DNA from: Verrucomicrobiota bacterium
GTDB taxonomy: Bacteria; Verrucomicrobiota; Verrucomicrobiia; Opitutales; UBA2995
Direction: 5' to 3'
Length of the DNA stretch: 5,051 bases
NCBI GenBank assembly: GCA_027297085.1
Contig: JAPUIL010000504.1
Span: forward strand, 1-5,051
Part shown: positions 1 to 5,051 of the stretch, in pieces
How positions within the stretch are numbered: the first letter of the stretch is position 1
How the letters are laid out: each line of letters starts with the position of its first letter
Notes under the pieces: generated by a model
Databases searched by the model: none
Seen by the model: only the letters and a program-made list of their open reading frames with translations
Told to the model about the DNA's origin: nothing
Made by a program: the position numbers and the translations under genes

Positions 1-71
1 ATTGAACTTAAATTCCCAAATGTTTTTATGGAGGAAAATATGATACCGAGCCACCTTTCCAAACTAATTAG

Positions 72-93
72 CTGTTGCCAATCTGTTGCCAAT
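72..93 (+). repeat. 11-bp perfect tandem duplication before array A1
   Basis: CTGTTGCCAAT occurs twice in direct succession, at 72-82 and 83-93, ending three bases before array A1. A similar 11-bp-period duplication precedes array C1, so this looks like a regular part of the module. Confidence 0.8.
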
Positions 94-96
94 AGC

Positions 97-132
97 CTGG
101 AAACTATGGAAATAATGGACAGAATGGACACA
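97..132 (+). repeat. Array A1: four 9-bp units
   Basis: Four consecutive 9-mers start at 97, 106, 115 and 124, with hexamer cores CTGGAA, ATGGAA, ATGGAC and ATGGAC. The same four-unit arrangement is found at 4209-4244. The 59 bp from 97 to 155 match 4209-4267 at 47 positions without a gap. Confidence 0.85.
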
Positions 133-155
133 TTTACTCCCGCATTTGTAACTCT

Positions 156-191
156 GTAGACACCATGCACCCTATAGACGGGGTGGACGGT
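156..191 (+). repeat. Array B1: four 9-bp units
   Basis: Units start at 156, 165, 174 and 183, with cores GTAGAC, ATGCAC, ATAGAC and GTGGAC. The cluster begins exactly 59 bp after A1, as the matching cluster at 4268 does after 4209. Confidence 0.8.
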
Positions 192-197
192 TTTACG

Positions 198-214
198 ACT
201 GACTTCGAATCAGT
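198..214. other. Stem-loop ACTGA-N7-TCAGT between repeat modules
   Basis: The arms ACTGA (198-202) and TCAGT (210-214) are complementary. If one C is bulged out, the whole element is a 16-bp perfect palindrome. The same arms with a 7-base loop recur at 4311-4327, at the same place after array B. Conservation of both arms while the loop changes suggests that the inverted repeat matters, as a protein site or a DNA/RNA hairpin. Confidence 0.6.
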
Positions 215-292
215 TTGTCACCGAAGAAAAACGCGCTAAGCTTAGGTGGCGTTCTTAATATAGAGCTCTGGATCGCAATTCCAGTTTATTTT

Positions 293-313
293 CGGTGCAA
301 CCCCGGTGCAACC
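293..313 (+). repeat. 11-bp-period direct duplication before array C1
   Basis: CGGTGCAACC occurs at 293-302 and again at 304-313, ending three bases before array C1. The right-hand block has one clear copy (CGGTGCA near 4390) and a weaker neighbour in the same place. The two duplications in the left block resemble each other loosely (GTTGCCAAT against GGTGCAACC). Confidence 0.75.
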
Positions 314-316
314 GGG

Positions 317-352
317 ATGGAAACAATAGACGTAATGTAATCTATGGACTGT
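317..352 (+). repeat. Array C1: four 9-bp units
   Basis: Units start at 317, 326, 335 and 344, with cores ATGGAA, ATAGAC, ATGTAA and ATGGAC. The cluster opens a second module and is equivalent to 4403-4438, which also contains an ATGTAA unit. Confidence 0.8.
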
Positions 353-365
353 TTTACCCTCAAAT

Positions 366-442
366 CTGGACATAATGGACAATTTTTCAATAAATCCTCA
401 GGTTATAATGTACTTGATTACAATGTAGACACAATAGATATA
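366..442 (+). repeat. Arrays D1 and E1: two pairs of 9-bp units
   Basis: The pair at 366 and 375 (CTGGAC, ATGGAC) and the pair at 425 and 434 (GTAGAC, ATAGAT) lie 59 bp apart, the same offset as A to B. The sequence between them is AT-rich and carries a TATAAT at 404-409. The last units end 27 bp before the copB start codon, so this part of the repeat overlaps the likely copB promoter. Confidence 0.65.
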
Positions 443-444
443 AT
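404..444 (+). promoter_or_regulatory. Putative copB promoter region with two TATAAT boxes
   Basis: Perfect -10 hexamers TATAAT lie at 404-409 and 439-444. Neither has a good -35: TTGATT at 414-419 is 19 bp from the second box, and TGGACA at 376-381 is 22 bp from the first. The second box would give a very short leader ending in the ribosome binding site at 455-462. Both are inside or beside the repeat arrays, so the repeat may supply the copB promoter. No exact metal-regulator operator was recognised. Confidence 0.4.
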
Positions 445-454
445 CTGGTGTAGA

Positions 455-462
455 GAGGAAGG
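455..462 (+). promoter_or_regulatory. Ribosome binding site of copB
   Basis: The purine-rich GAGGAAGG sits six bases before the ATG at 469. It supports that start over the internal methionines at codons 30 and 99, which would remove part or all of the His-rich N-terminus. Confidence 0.7.
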
Positions 463-468
463 TGTGCT

Positions 469-2709
469 ATGAACGATGACAGACACGGCCACGATCACAA
501 GGGAGATAAGCAGCTTGAGCCGAGTGGGACAGGCGGAGAGCAGAAGCACCAAAACATGCACCCAGAGGATCACGGAGGGACTGCCAAAGCTGATCGCACA
601 GCGAAACCTGCTGCACTACGGCAGGAACACACGCAGGCTCATCAGAAGGATCAAGTTCACCCCCCTGAGCATGGGGCTGGTGCGCACGCGGGGCATGAGG
701 AGTGGAGTCCAGCCGAGGACCTAAAACCTTCAGCGCACGCAGACCATACCGGACACGAAGAGATGTTCCGGAGCCGGTTCTGGGTATCCCTCGTGCTTTC
801 CATCCCTGTCCTGATCTACAGTCCAACCGTCCAGGCTTGGTTCCGATTCACCCCACCTCCATTCCCCGGCAGCGAATGGATCGCTCCGGTGCTATCCGTC
901 GTTCTCTTCATTTATGGTGGCGGTCCGTTCCTGCGCATGGCGGTGCCCGAGCTTCGCAATCGCAGACCGGGGATGATGACGTTAATCTCTCTAGCCATCA
1001 GCGTTGCGTTCTTCTATAGCCTGGCGGTGCTGTTCTTGCTTGAAGGCGATACCTTCTGGTGGGAGCTCGTGCTACTGTTGGACGTTATGCTCCTGGGCCA
1101 TTGGATGGAAACGCGCAGCGTGCGGCAGGCCTCGGGAGCCCTCGGCGAGCTGGCCAAACTGATGCCTGATATGGCTGAGTTGATTGACGCGGAAGAAGAC
1201 GTCAAGCAGGTGCCTGTTGGTAAGCTGCAATTGAACGATCTGGTCCTGGTGCGTCCGGGTACCAACATACCGGCCGATGGAACTGTTGAGGTGGGCGAGT
1301 CAGATATAAACGAGGCTTTGATCACGGGCGAGTCGCTTCCGGTGAGGAAGTCGATCGGCGACAGTGTCATTGCTGGCACGATCAATGGGGACGGCAGCCT
1401 GCGCATACGCGTTAAGGCAACCGGCGACGAGACTGCGCTGGCGGGCATTATGCGGCTCGTATTGGAGGCTGAGCGAAGCAAATCGAACACACAAGTCCTG
1501 GCCGACAAAGCTGCTGGTTGGCTCTTTTACATTGCCGTCGTCGTGGCGGTTATCACGGCCCTGGTGTGGACTATTGCGATTGGATTTGGAGCAGAGGTGA
1601 TCGCACGCGCGGCAACGGTCTTGGTGATCGCCTGTCCACACGCCTTGGGTCTCGCCATCCCCCTCGTCGTTGCAATCTCTACCTCCATGGGTGCCAAGAA
1701 CGGAATCCTGGTGCGGAATCGGCTGGCGCTAGAAGAAGCGCGATTGATCGACACGGTTATCTTCGATAAGACTGGCACTTTGACAAAGGGCGAGTTCGGT
1801 GTGGTTGCGATTGCAACTTCTGATGGGTGGGATGAAGACCAGGCTCTTGCGCTGACCGCTGCCGTAGAGGGCGATTCCGAACACACGATTGCAAAAGGCA
1901 TCCGTCAGACAGCCGCGGAGCGAGAACTTCGCCTTCCTAAAGTCGCCGATTTCGAGGCTATTAAAGGGCGCGGCGTGAAGGCAAGTGCAAATGGGCATGA
2001 AGTATTCGTCGGCGGTCCCCGATTGCTGGAATTACTAGAGCTTGGGCTGCCTGAGCCAATAAGGCGATTCCGAGACATCTCTGAAGCCAAAAGTCAGAGC
2101 GTCGTGTATCTAGTAGAGAATACGACAGTTGCGGCTGCCTTAGCATTGGCCGACGTTGTCCGGCCTGAGAGCAAGCGGGCGATCGACAAACTGCATGAAT
2201 TGGGAGTAGAAGTGGCGATGCTCACGGGCGATAGCGAGGCGGTCGCCAGGGCAGTAGCGGAGGAACTGGGCATCGACCAGGTTTTCGCAGAGGTACTGCC
2301 AGAACATAAAGACCAGAAAGTGGCCGAGCTCCAGAGTCAAGGGAAGCAAGTTGCTATGGTGGGAGACGGTGTTAACGATGCACCTGCACTGACCCGGGCA
2401 AACATCGGAATCGCGATCGGCAGTGGCACTGACGTGGCGGTCGAATCAGCTGACATCATTCTGGTCAAGAGCAATCCGCTCGACGTGGTAAAGTTAATCG
2501 AACTCAGTCGCGCAAGCCGTCGCAAAATGGTGCAGAACTTAGTCTGGGCCACCGGCTACAACATCATCGCCATACCAGCCGCAGCCGGGGTATTCCTCCC
2601 ATTTGGAGTATTGCTTTCTCCGGCAATTGGGGCAGCCTTTATGTCAGCCAGCACGGTGATCGTCGCCCTAAACGCGCAGCTCCTCCGCAGAGAGAGGCTA
2701 AGCGCATAG
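469..2709 (+). CDS. copB: CopB-type (P1B-3) copper-translocating P-type ATPase
   Basis: This inner-membrane pump uses ATP to export copper (or silver) from the cytoplasm. It has 746 aa, close to the roughly 745 aa of Enterococcus hirae CopB. Residues 1-98 form a hydrophilic tail with 15 His and no Cys, replacing the CXXC metal-binding domains of CopA. Hydrophobic segments begin near 104, 137, 168, 197, 351, 377, 687 and 712, giving eight in all. Diagnostic motifs are the actuator TGES (286-289), CPH (389-391) in helix 6, DKTGT with the phosphorylated Asp433, TGDS (586-589), GDGVND (632-637), N-X6-YN-X4-P (690-703) in helix 7 and MSAST (725-729) in helix 8. The last two with CPH are the P1B-3 signature. 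Cys389 is the only cysteine in the protein. The nucleotide-domain HP motif reads HT (472-473). Archaeal P1B-3 pumps prefer Cu(II) while E. hirae CopB moves Cu(I)/Ag(I), so the exact ion is open. The frame is intact. Confidence 0.96.
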   Translation: MNDDRHGHDHKGDKQLEPSGTGGEQKHQNMHPEDHGGTAKADRTAKPAALRQEHTQAHQKDQVHPPEHGAGAHAGHEEWSPAEDLKPSAHADHTGHEEMFRSRFWVSLVLSIPVLIYSPTVQAWFRFTPPPFPGSEWIAPVLSVVLFIYGGGPFLRMAVPELRNRRPGMMTLISLAISVAFFYSLAVLFLLEGDTFWWELVLLLDVMLLGHWMETRSVRQASGALGELAKLMPDMAELIDAEEDVKQVPVGKLQLNDLVLVRPGTNIPADGTVEVGESDINEALITGESLPVRKSIGDSVIAGTINGDGSLRIRVKATGDETALAGIMRLVLEAERSKSNTQVLADKAAGWLFYIAVVVAVITALVWTIAIGFGAEVIARAATVLVIACPHALGLAIPLVVAISTSMGAKNGILVRNRLALEEARLIDTVIFDKTGTLTKGEFGVVAIATSDGWDEDQALALTAAVEGDSEHTIAKGIRQTAAERELRLPKVADFEAIKGRGVKASANGHEVFVGGPRLLELLELGLPEPIRRFRDISEAKSQSVVYLVENTTVAAALALADVVRPESKRAIDKLHELGVEVAMLTGDSEAVARAVAEELGIDQVFAEVLPEHKDQKVAELQSQGKQVAMVGDGVNDAPALTRANIGIAIGSGTDVAVESADIILVKSNPLDVVKLIELSRASRRKMVQNLVWATGYNIIAIPAAAGVFLPFGVLLSPAIGAAFMSASTVIVALNAQLLRRERLSA

Positions 2710-2875
2710 ATTGAGTGCAAGCCTGAGAGCATGAATTGAATAAAAGATAGCCTCTCTTATTGAAACCACCTTTTTCTTCCAAATGCTTTGAGGACATACA
2801 CCTGGATAAAAATCAAAAGTAGATAGTTTCAAGATATCTTCGTGGAATGGCAGACTCGTCATAAGGAGACGGACA
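2710..2875 (+). terminator. copB-protease spacer with a weak terminator-like hairpin
   Basis: In this 166-bp spacer the arms 2739-2747 and 2753-2761 pair over nine positions with one mismatch around a 5-base loop. A run of five T (2771-2775) follows about nine bases later. The stem is AT-rich and the T-run is distant, so termination would be weak at best. A 10-bp perfect palindrome, AAGATATCTT, lies at 2831-2840, before the protease ribosome binding site. No clear -35/-10 pair was found, so the protease could be read through from copB or have its own weak promoter. Confidence 0.25.
2863..2868 (+). promoter_or_regulatory. Ribosome binding site of the site-2 protease gene
   Basis: AAGGAG lies seven bases before the ATG at 2876. 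It is a near-ideal Shine-Dalgarno site and fixes the start codon. Confidence 0.8.
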
Positions 2876-4006
2876 ATGAGCAACTCATTTCGGTTATTCC
2901 GGGTAAGAGGAATTGACATACGTATACACATCACTTTTCCTCTTATCCTTATATGGGCGGCATTGTCGTTTGGCGTTTTTAATGGGCAAGGCTTGGAGGG
3001 TGCCACATTCGGGATTGTGGTCATGCTGATGCTGTTTGCAATCATTGTATTGCACGAACTCGGACACAGCGTCGCAGCCCAAAACTTCGGTGTGTCCGTC
3101 AAAGAGATCATACTATTGCCTATCGGTGGAGTGGCCCAATTAGAGCGCATCCCCGAAAATCCGTTTCAGGAATTCGTGATCGCCATTGCAGGTCCACTGG
3201 TCAATTTTGTGATTGCGGTCATCATGATCTTGGTTGCTCCCCTACTGGGTCTGGAAATCGGCGCGTTTACGCTGGAAAATTTGTCAAGCAACTTAGGTGA
3301 GTTCACCCTACCATCGGTCTTTGGGTACGTGTTTGTCTCCAACATTTTTATTGGCGTCTTCAATCTGTTGCCGGCCTTCCCTATGGACGGGGGCCGGGTG
3401 CTGCGGGCGCTCTTGGCCACCAAGCTGGAATACAGCCGTGCTACAGCAATAGCGGTTGTAGTCGGGCGAGCATTTGCATGGCTATTAGGCCTGTGGGGCT
3501 TTCTTAGCGGCAGCTTCTTCGCTATCTTGATCGCGTTCTTCATTTATTCTGGCGCCGGCCAGGAGGGGCGGTTCGTTCAGCTGCGCAGTATATTGGGGGA
3601 TATGATTGTCGAACAGGCTTATACTCGCAAGGCGCAGGTGCTTGCGCCAACTACCAAATTAAAAGAGGCGGTTCAGCTAACCCTAACTTCTTTTCAGGCT
3701 AATTTTGCAGTGTGTGACGGAGACCGGTTGGTGGGGCTGATGACGTATCCCAAACTGGTGGAGGCTCTTGATCGCCTCTCCGTTGACCGGCCGGTGAGCG
3801 AGGTAATGCTGACGGACTTCATAAGCGTTTCACCGGAAGACAAGCTATTCGACACTCAGCAGCGTATGATGGAACAAAAGCTGGAGGCAGTCCCTGTCGC
3901 CAAGCAAGGGCGATATCTCGGCCTGATCACCAGCCAGGATATCGGCGAGGCTTATCGCCTGCTCAGCCTATATCCCGGACAGACGCTTCCAACGGCCGCC
4001 GTGTAA
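2876..4006 (+). CDS. Site-2 protease family (M50) membrane metalloprotease with CBS domain pair
   Basis: This 376-aa multi-pass zinc protease is predicted to cut substrates within the membrane. The zinc site HELGH (60-64, catalytic Glu61) lies in a hydrophobic segment. The third metal ligand is expected in NLLPAFPMDGGR (163-174, Asp171). Family hallmarks LPIGGVAQLE (81-90) and AGPLVNF (105-111) are present. Hydrophobic segments lie near 18-38, 44-66, 100-124, 147-168, 188-207 and 208-226. The soluble tail (about 244-365) looks like two CBS domains, about 244-300 and 306-365, the second being the clearer (VSEVM, then AVPV and GLITSQDI). CBS pairs bind adenine nucleotides in other proteins. The architecture matches the MJ0392-like group of site-2 proteases. 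No substrate such as an anti-sigma factor is encoded nearby. It follows copB in the same direction after 166 bp, so a shared role in metal or envelope stress is possible but not shown. All catalytic residues are intact. Confidence 0.93.
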   Translation: MSNSFRLFRVRGIDIRIHITFPLILIWAALSFGVFNGQGLEGATFGIVVMLMLFAIIVLHELGHSVAAQNFGVSVKEIILLPIGGVAQLERIPENPFQEFVIAIAGPLVNFVIAVIMILVAPLLGLEIGAFTLENLSSNLGEFTLPSVFGYVFVSNIFIGVFNLLPAFPMDGGRVLRALLATKLEYSRATAIAVVVGRAFAWLLGLWGFLSGSFFAILIAFFIYSGAGQEGRFVQLRSILGDMIVEQAYTRKAQVLAPTTKLKEAVQLTLTSFQANFAVCDGDRLVGLMTYPKLVEALDRLSVDRPVSEVMLTDFISVSPEDKLFDTQQRMMEQKLEAVPVAKQGRYLGLITSQDIGEAYRLLSLYPGQTLPTAAV

Positions 4007-4200
4007 CCCATTTCTCTCGACTACCCACGCGCATTGTGGCGTTCTCTCAATTAAACTAACATTATGTGAACCTATTTCTTAGACAGTTTATGCTCTTTAT
4101 TGGGGTCTGACAATAGGGAAAAAATTTAGTATTCTGAAGGTAGCAAAATAGTTCAGACTGTTGAATAAGTAACGGCTTTCAGCGCTTCGGGGGTTTGGGG
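4007..4200. other. Spacer after the protease gene, no recognised feature
   Basis: This stretch is AT-rich with no convincing ORF or RNA. One short inverted repeat (TATTG at 4098-4102, CAATA at 4111-4115) has no T-run after it and is not called a terminator. A G-rich patch (about 4189-4200) lies just before the second repeat block. Confidence 0.5.
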
Positions 4201-4208
4201 CTACCTGT

Positions 4209-4244
4209 GTAGAAACTATAGAAATAATGGACCTAATAGACACT
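4209..4244 (+). repeat. Array A2: four 9-bp units
   Basis: Cores are GTAGAA, ATAGAA, ATGGAC and ATAGAC at 4209, 4218, 4227 and 4236. As in A1, the first two units have GAA and the last two GAC, so unit order is conserved as well as spacing. Confidence 0.85.
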
Positions 4245-4267
4245 TTTCCCCCCACATTTGCCACTCT

Positions 4268-4304
4268 GTAGACGTGATAGACCCCTATAAACACGATGGA
4301 CAGA
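4268..4304 (+). repeat. Array B2: four units, one 10-bp step
   Basis: Cores are GTAGAC, ATAGAC, ATAAAC and ATGGAC at 4268, 4277, 4287 and 4296. One extra base separates the second and third units relative to B1. Confidence 0.75.
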
Positions 4305-4310
4305 TTTTCT

Positions 4311-4327
4311 ACTGACTCTTAATCAGT
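4311..4327. other. Stem-loop ACTGA-N7-TCAGT, right copy
   Basis: Arms at 4311-4315 and 4323-4327 are identical to those at 198-214. A flanking T-A pair (4310 with 4328) makes a 6-bp stem here. The loop differs from the left copy, which supports selection on the arms. Confidence 0.6.
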
Positions 4328-4402
4328 AGGTTACAAGTATTTAATGGAGGGAGAGAGTCGCCTTTCCAGTCTTGTTTCTGGTACAGTTTCGGTGCAGATA
4401 GG

Positions 4403-4438
4403 GTGGAAACCATGTAACCGATGGACACAATAGACCGA
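4403..4438 (+). repeat. Array C2: four 9-bp units
   Basis: Cores are GTGGAA, ATGTAA, ATGGAC and ATAGAC at 4403, 4412, 4421 and 4430, perfectly phased. It corresponds to C1, with the ATGTAA unit second instead of third. Confidence 0.8.
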
Positions 4439-4452
4439 TTTACTCCCACATA

Positions 4453-4498
4453 TTGGACAGCATGGACGCAATAGACCATATTCGATGCAGTGGACACA
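4453..4498 (+). repeat. Array D2: three phased units plus one displaced
   Basis: Cores are TTGGAC, ATGGAC and ATAGAC at 4453, 4462 and 4471, then GTGGAC at 4490 after a degenerate unit. This is longer than D1, which has two clear units. Confidence 0.7.
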
Positions 4499-4509
4499 CT
4501 CCTTTGAGA

Positions 4510-4526
4510 CTTTGTGTCTTTGTGGT
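4510..4526 (+). repeat. Short dispersed-repeat-like sequence
   Basis: The stretch containing CTTTGTGTCTTTGTGGT has an internal near-repeat of CTTTGTG. Very similar strings recur between genes in many environmental bacterial genomes, from memory rather than from a search here. It sits between the end of the ATRGAC arrays and the promoter of the next gene. Confidence 0.35.
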
Positions 4527-4562
4527 AAAAAAAGAATTCGTTACATACCCCAAGAACGTCTG

Positions 4563-4571
4563 TGCTATAAT
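4563..4571 (+). promoter_or_regulatory. Extended -10 promoter of the DUF2461 gene
   Basis: TGCTATAAT is a perfect extended -10 element (TGN plus TATAAT at 4566-4571). No good -35 lies 16-18 bp upstream, which is usual for extended -10 promoters. Transcription would start near 4578, leaving a leader of about 34 bases. The promoter is separate from the repeat block, so this gene does not need the arrays for expression. Confidence 0.6.
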
Positions 4572-4600
4572 TTATTTATCACCCAATTCCTCCCCAGAAA

Positions 4601-4605
4601 GAAGG
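4601..4605 (+). promoter_or_regulatory. Ribosome binding site of the DUF2461 gene
   Basis: GAAGG six bases before the ATG at 4612 supports that start. Confidence 0.6.
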
Positions 4606-4611
4606 TAACCC

Positions 4612-5051
4612 ATGACCACATTCACAAGCTTTGCGCCAACACTCAAATTCCTCGCAGAAATCGAAAAAAACAACAACCGCGATTGGTTCCAAGCCAACAA
4701 AGACCGCTACCAAAACGAATACCTGCCCTCTATCCAGAACTTCATCGAAGCCATCGGTGCGCGGCTAAAGGAGATCTCTTCCGGCCTGAATGCCGACCCG
4801 CGCGTCAGCGGCGGCTCCATGATGCGCATCTACCGTGACGTCCGATTTTCCAAAGACAAGACACCCTACAAAAATCACCTCGGCGTCACCTTCTGGGAAG
4901 GCGCAAGCAAGAAGATGGAAGCGCCCGGATATCATTTCCACATGGACAAATCCAGCGGGGGGATCTGGGGGGGCCAGCACTTCTTCCCCAAAGACATCTT
5001 ACCCAAATTCCGGACCTCCATCGACGATAATAACTTCGGCCCCCAATTCCA
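4612..5051 (+). CDS. DUF2461 domain protein (TIGR02453 family), N-terminal part
   Basis: The frame is open from the ATG to the window edge, giving 146 codons; the family is usually about 220-230 aa, so roughly the last third is outside. Family hallmarks are NNNRDWF-X2-NK (20-30) and RIYRDVRFSKDKTPYKNH (72-89), followed by the PGYHFHMD stretch before a Gly-rich turn. The biochemical function of DUF2461 is not established; these are soluble proteins with no signal peptide or membrane segment seen here. Codons end strongly in C (ATC, AAC, TTC, GAC), unlike the mixed usage of copB and the protease, hinting at a different history. It has its own promoter and is probably unrelated to the copper genes. 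An overlapping ORF at 4485-4838 in another frame is a shadow. Confidence 0.92.
   Translation, partial: MTTFTSFAPTLKFLAEIEKNNNRDWFQANKDRYQNEYLPSIQNFIEAIGARLKEISSGLNADPRVSGGSMMRIYRDVRFSKDKTPYKNHLGVTFWEGASKKMEAPGYHFHMDKSSGGIWGGQHFFPKDILPKFRTSIDDNNFGPQF

Larger units (their letters stand above)
30..442 (+). repeat. Left repeat block: two tandem modules with 9-bp-phased ATRGAC arrays
   Basis: This non-coding stretch upstream of copB contains hexamers close to ATRGAC (R = A or G) whose starts fall at exact 9-bp steps. Cluster A1 has units at 97, 106, 115 and 124; B1 at 156, 165, 174 and 183; C1 at 317, 326, 335 and 344; D1 at 366 and 375; E1 at 425 and 434. All point the same way. The first unit of clusters A1 and C1 ends in GAAAC rather than GAC. 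The upstream parts of the block (GGAGG near 30, CCTTTCC near 54-60, two 11-bp duplications) resemble those of the second block at 4201-4498. The function is unknown. Candidates are recombinase or other protein binding sites, or a dispersed intergenic repeat. The periodicity is read directly from the sequence; the outer limits are approximate. Confidence 0.85.
4201..4498 (+). repeat. Right repeat block: second diverged copy of the 9-bp-phased modules
   Basis: This block is a direct-orientation relative of the block at 30-442. Units start at 4209, 4218, 4227 and 4236 (A2); 4268, 4277, 4287 and 4296 (B2, with one 10-bp step); 4403, 4412, 4421 and 4430 (C2); 4453, 4462 and 4471, then 4490 (D2). 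The A2-to-B2 offset is 59 bp, as in the left block, and C2 to D2 is 50 bp against 49. Shared accessory parts are the ACTGA/TCAGT stem-loop at 4311-4327, GGAGG near 4346, CCTTTCCAG near 4361 and TTTCGGTGCA near 4387. The spacer TTTACTCCCRCAT occurs after A1 in the left block and after C2 here, so modules AB and CD are themselves related. Its role is unknown. Confidence 0.85.

Noticed and set aside
40..159. Small ORF of 39 codons with a GGAGG ribosome binding site, running through array A1
   Set aside because: The GGAGG belongs to the repeat module and recurs near 4346 with no start codon behind it. The substitutions between A1 and A2 do not favour silent positions. The reading is probably fortuitous.
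419..427. TACA-A-TGTA, resembling a CopY/BlaI-type operator (TACANNTGTA) upstream of copB
   Set aside because: The spacer is one base instead of two, and the sequence is largely formed by the repeat unit at 425. No CopY-like regulator is in the window.
30..442. CRISPR array
   Set aside because: Units are 9 bp with 3-bp variable linkers, far too short for CRISPR repeats and spacers, and there are no cas genes.
1014..1508. Long minus-strand ORF inside copB
   Set aside because: It is a shadow of a well-conserved ATPase gene, with a Ser/Thr/Arg-rich low-quality sequence and no supporting start signals.
4098..4115. Inverted repeat TATTG/CAATA as terminator of the protease gene
   Set aside because: The stem is only five AT-rich pairs with an 8-base loop and is followed by A-rich rather than T-rich sequence.
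4485..4838. 117-codon ORF
   Set aside because: It overlaps the DUF2461 gene in another frame, begins inside the repeat array and encodes no recognisable motif.
4921..4960. ATGGAC within the DUF2461 gene (and another in the protease gene) as array units
   Set aside because: They are single, unphased hexamers encoding Met-Asp in conserved protein motifs.

Overview
The window has three genes on the + strand and two blocks of short, 9-bp-phased repeats. Gene 1 (469-2709) is a CopB-type copper P-type ATPase. Gene 2 (2876-4006) is a membrane-embedded site-2 protease (peptidase M50) with a C-terminal CBS pair. Gene 3 (4612 to the window end) is the first 146 codons of a DUF2461 protein. No rRNA, tRNA, CRISPR array, transposase or recombinase gene is visible. 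The organism is clearly bacterial: Shine-Dalgarno sites and TATAAT boxes are good. The gene set and the repeat-rich, AT-richer spacers would fit an environmental Chloroflexota (Anaerolineae-like) genome, but that is a weak inference and no marker gene settles it.

Layout. 1-468 is non-coding and holds a complex repeat: clusters of ATRGAC-like hexamers spaced 9 bp apart, preceded by 11-bp tandem duplications and interrupted by a small stem-loop. The last units touch the promoter/RBS area of copB. 469-2709 is copB. 2710-2875 is a spacer with a weak hairpin and the protease ribosome binding site. 2876-4006 is the protease. 4007-4200 has nothing recognisable. 4201-4498 is a second, diverged copy of the repeat in the same orientation; its first 59 bp match the first copy at 47 of 59 positions without a gap. 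4499-4611 holds a short dispersed-repeat-like sequence and an extended -10 promoter, and the DUF2461 gene follows.

How the parts may work together. CopB exports copper (or silver) from the cytoplasm, and its His-rich N-terminus is suited to metal binding. The protease could cut a membrane-bound regulator or damaged membrane proteins, with its CBS domains sensing a nucleotide; a direct link to copper is not shown. The two metal/envelope genes lie between two direct copies of the repeat, while the third gene, outside them, uses codons differently. This suggests, without proving, that copB plus the protease form a cargo segment bounded by repeat modules that could act as recombination sites, or that were duplicated as a dispersed intergenic repeat family. 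The repeat modules are the most unusual thing in the window.
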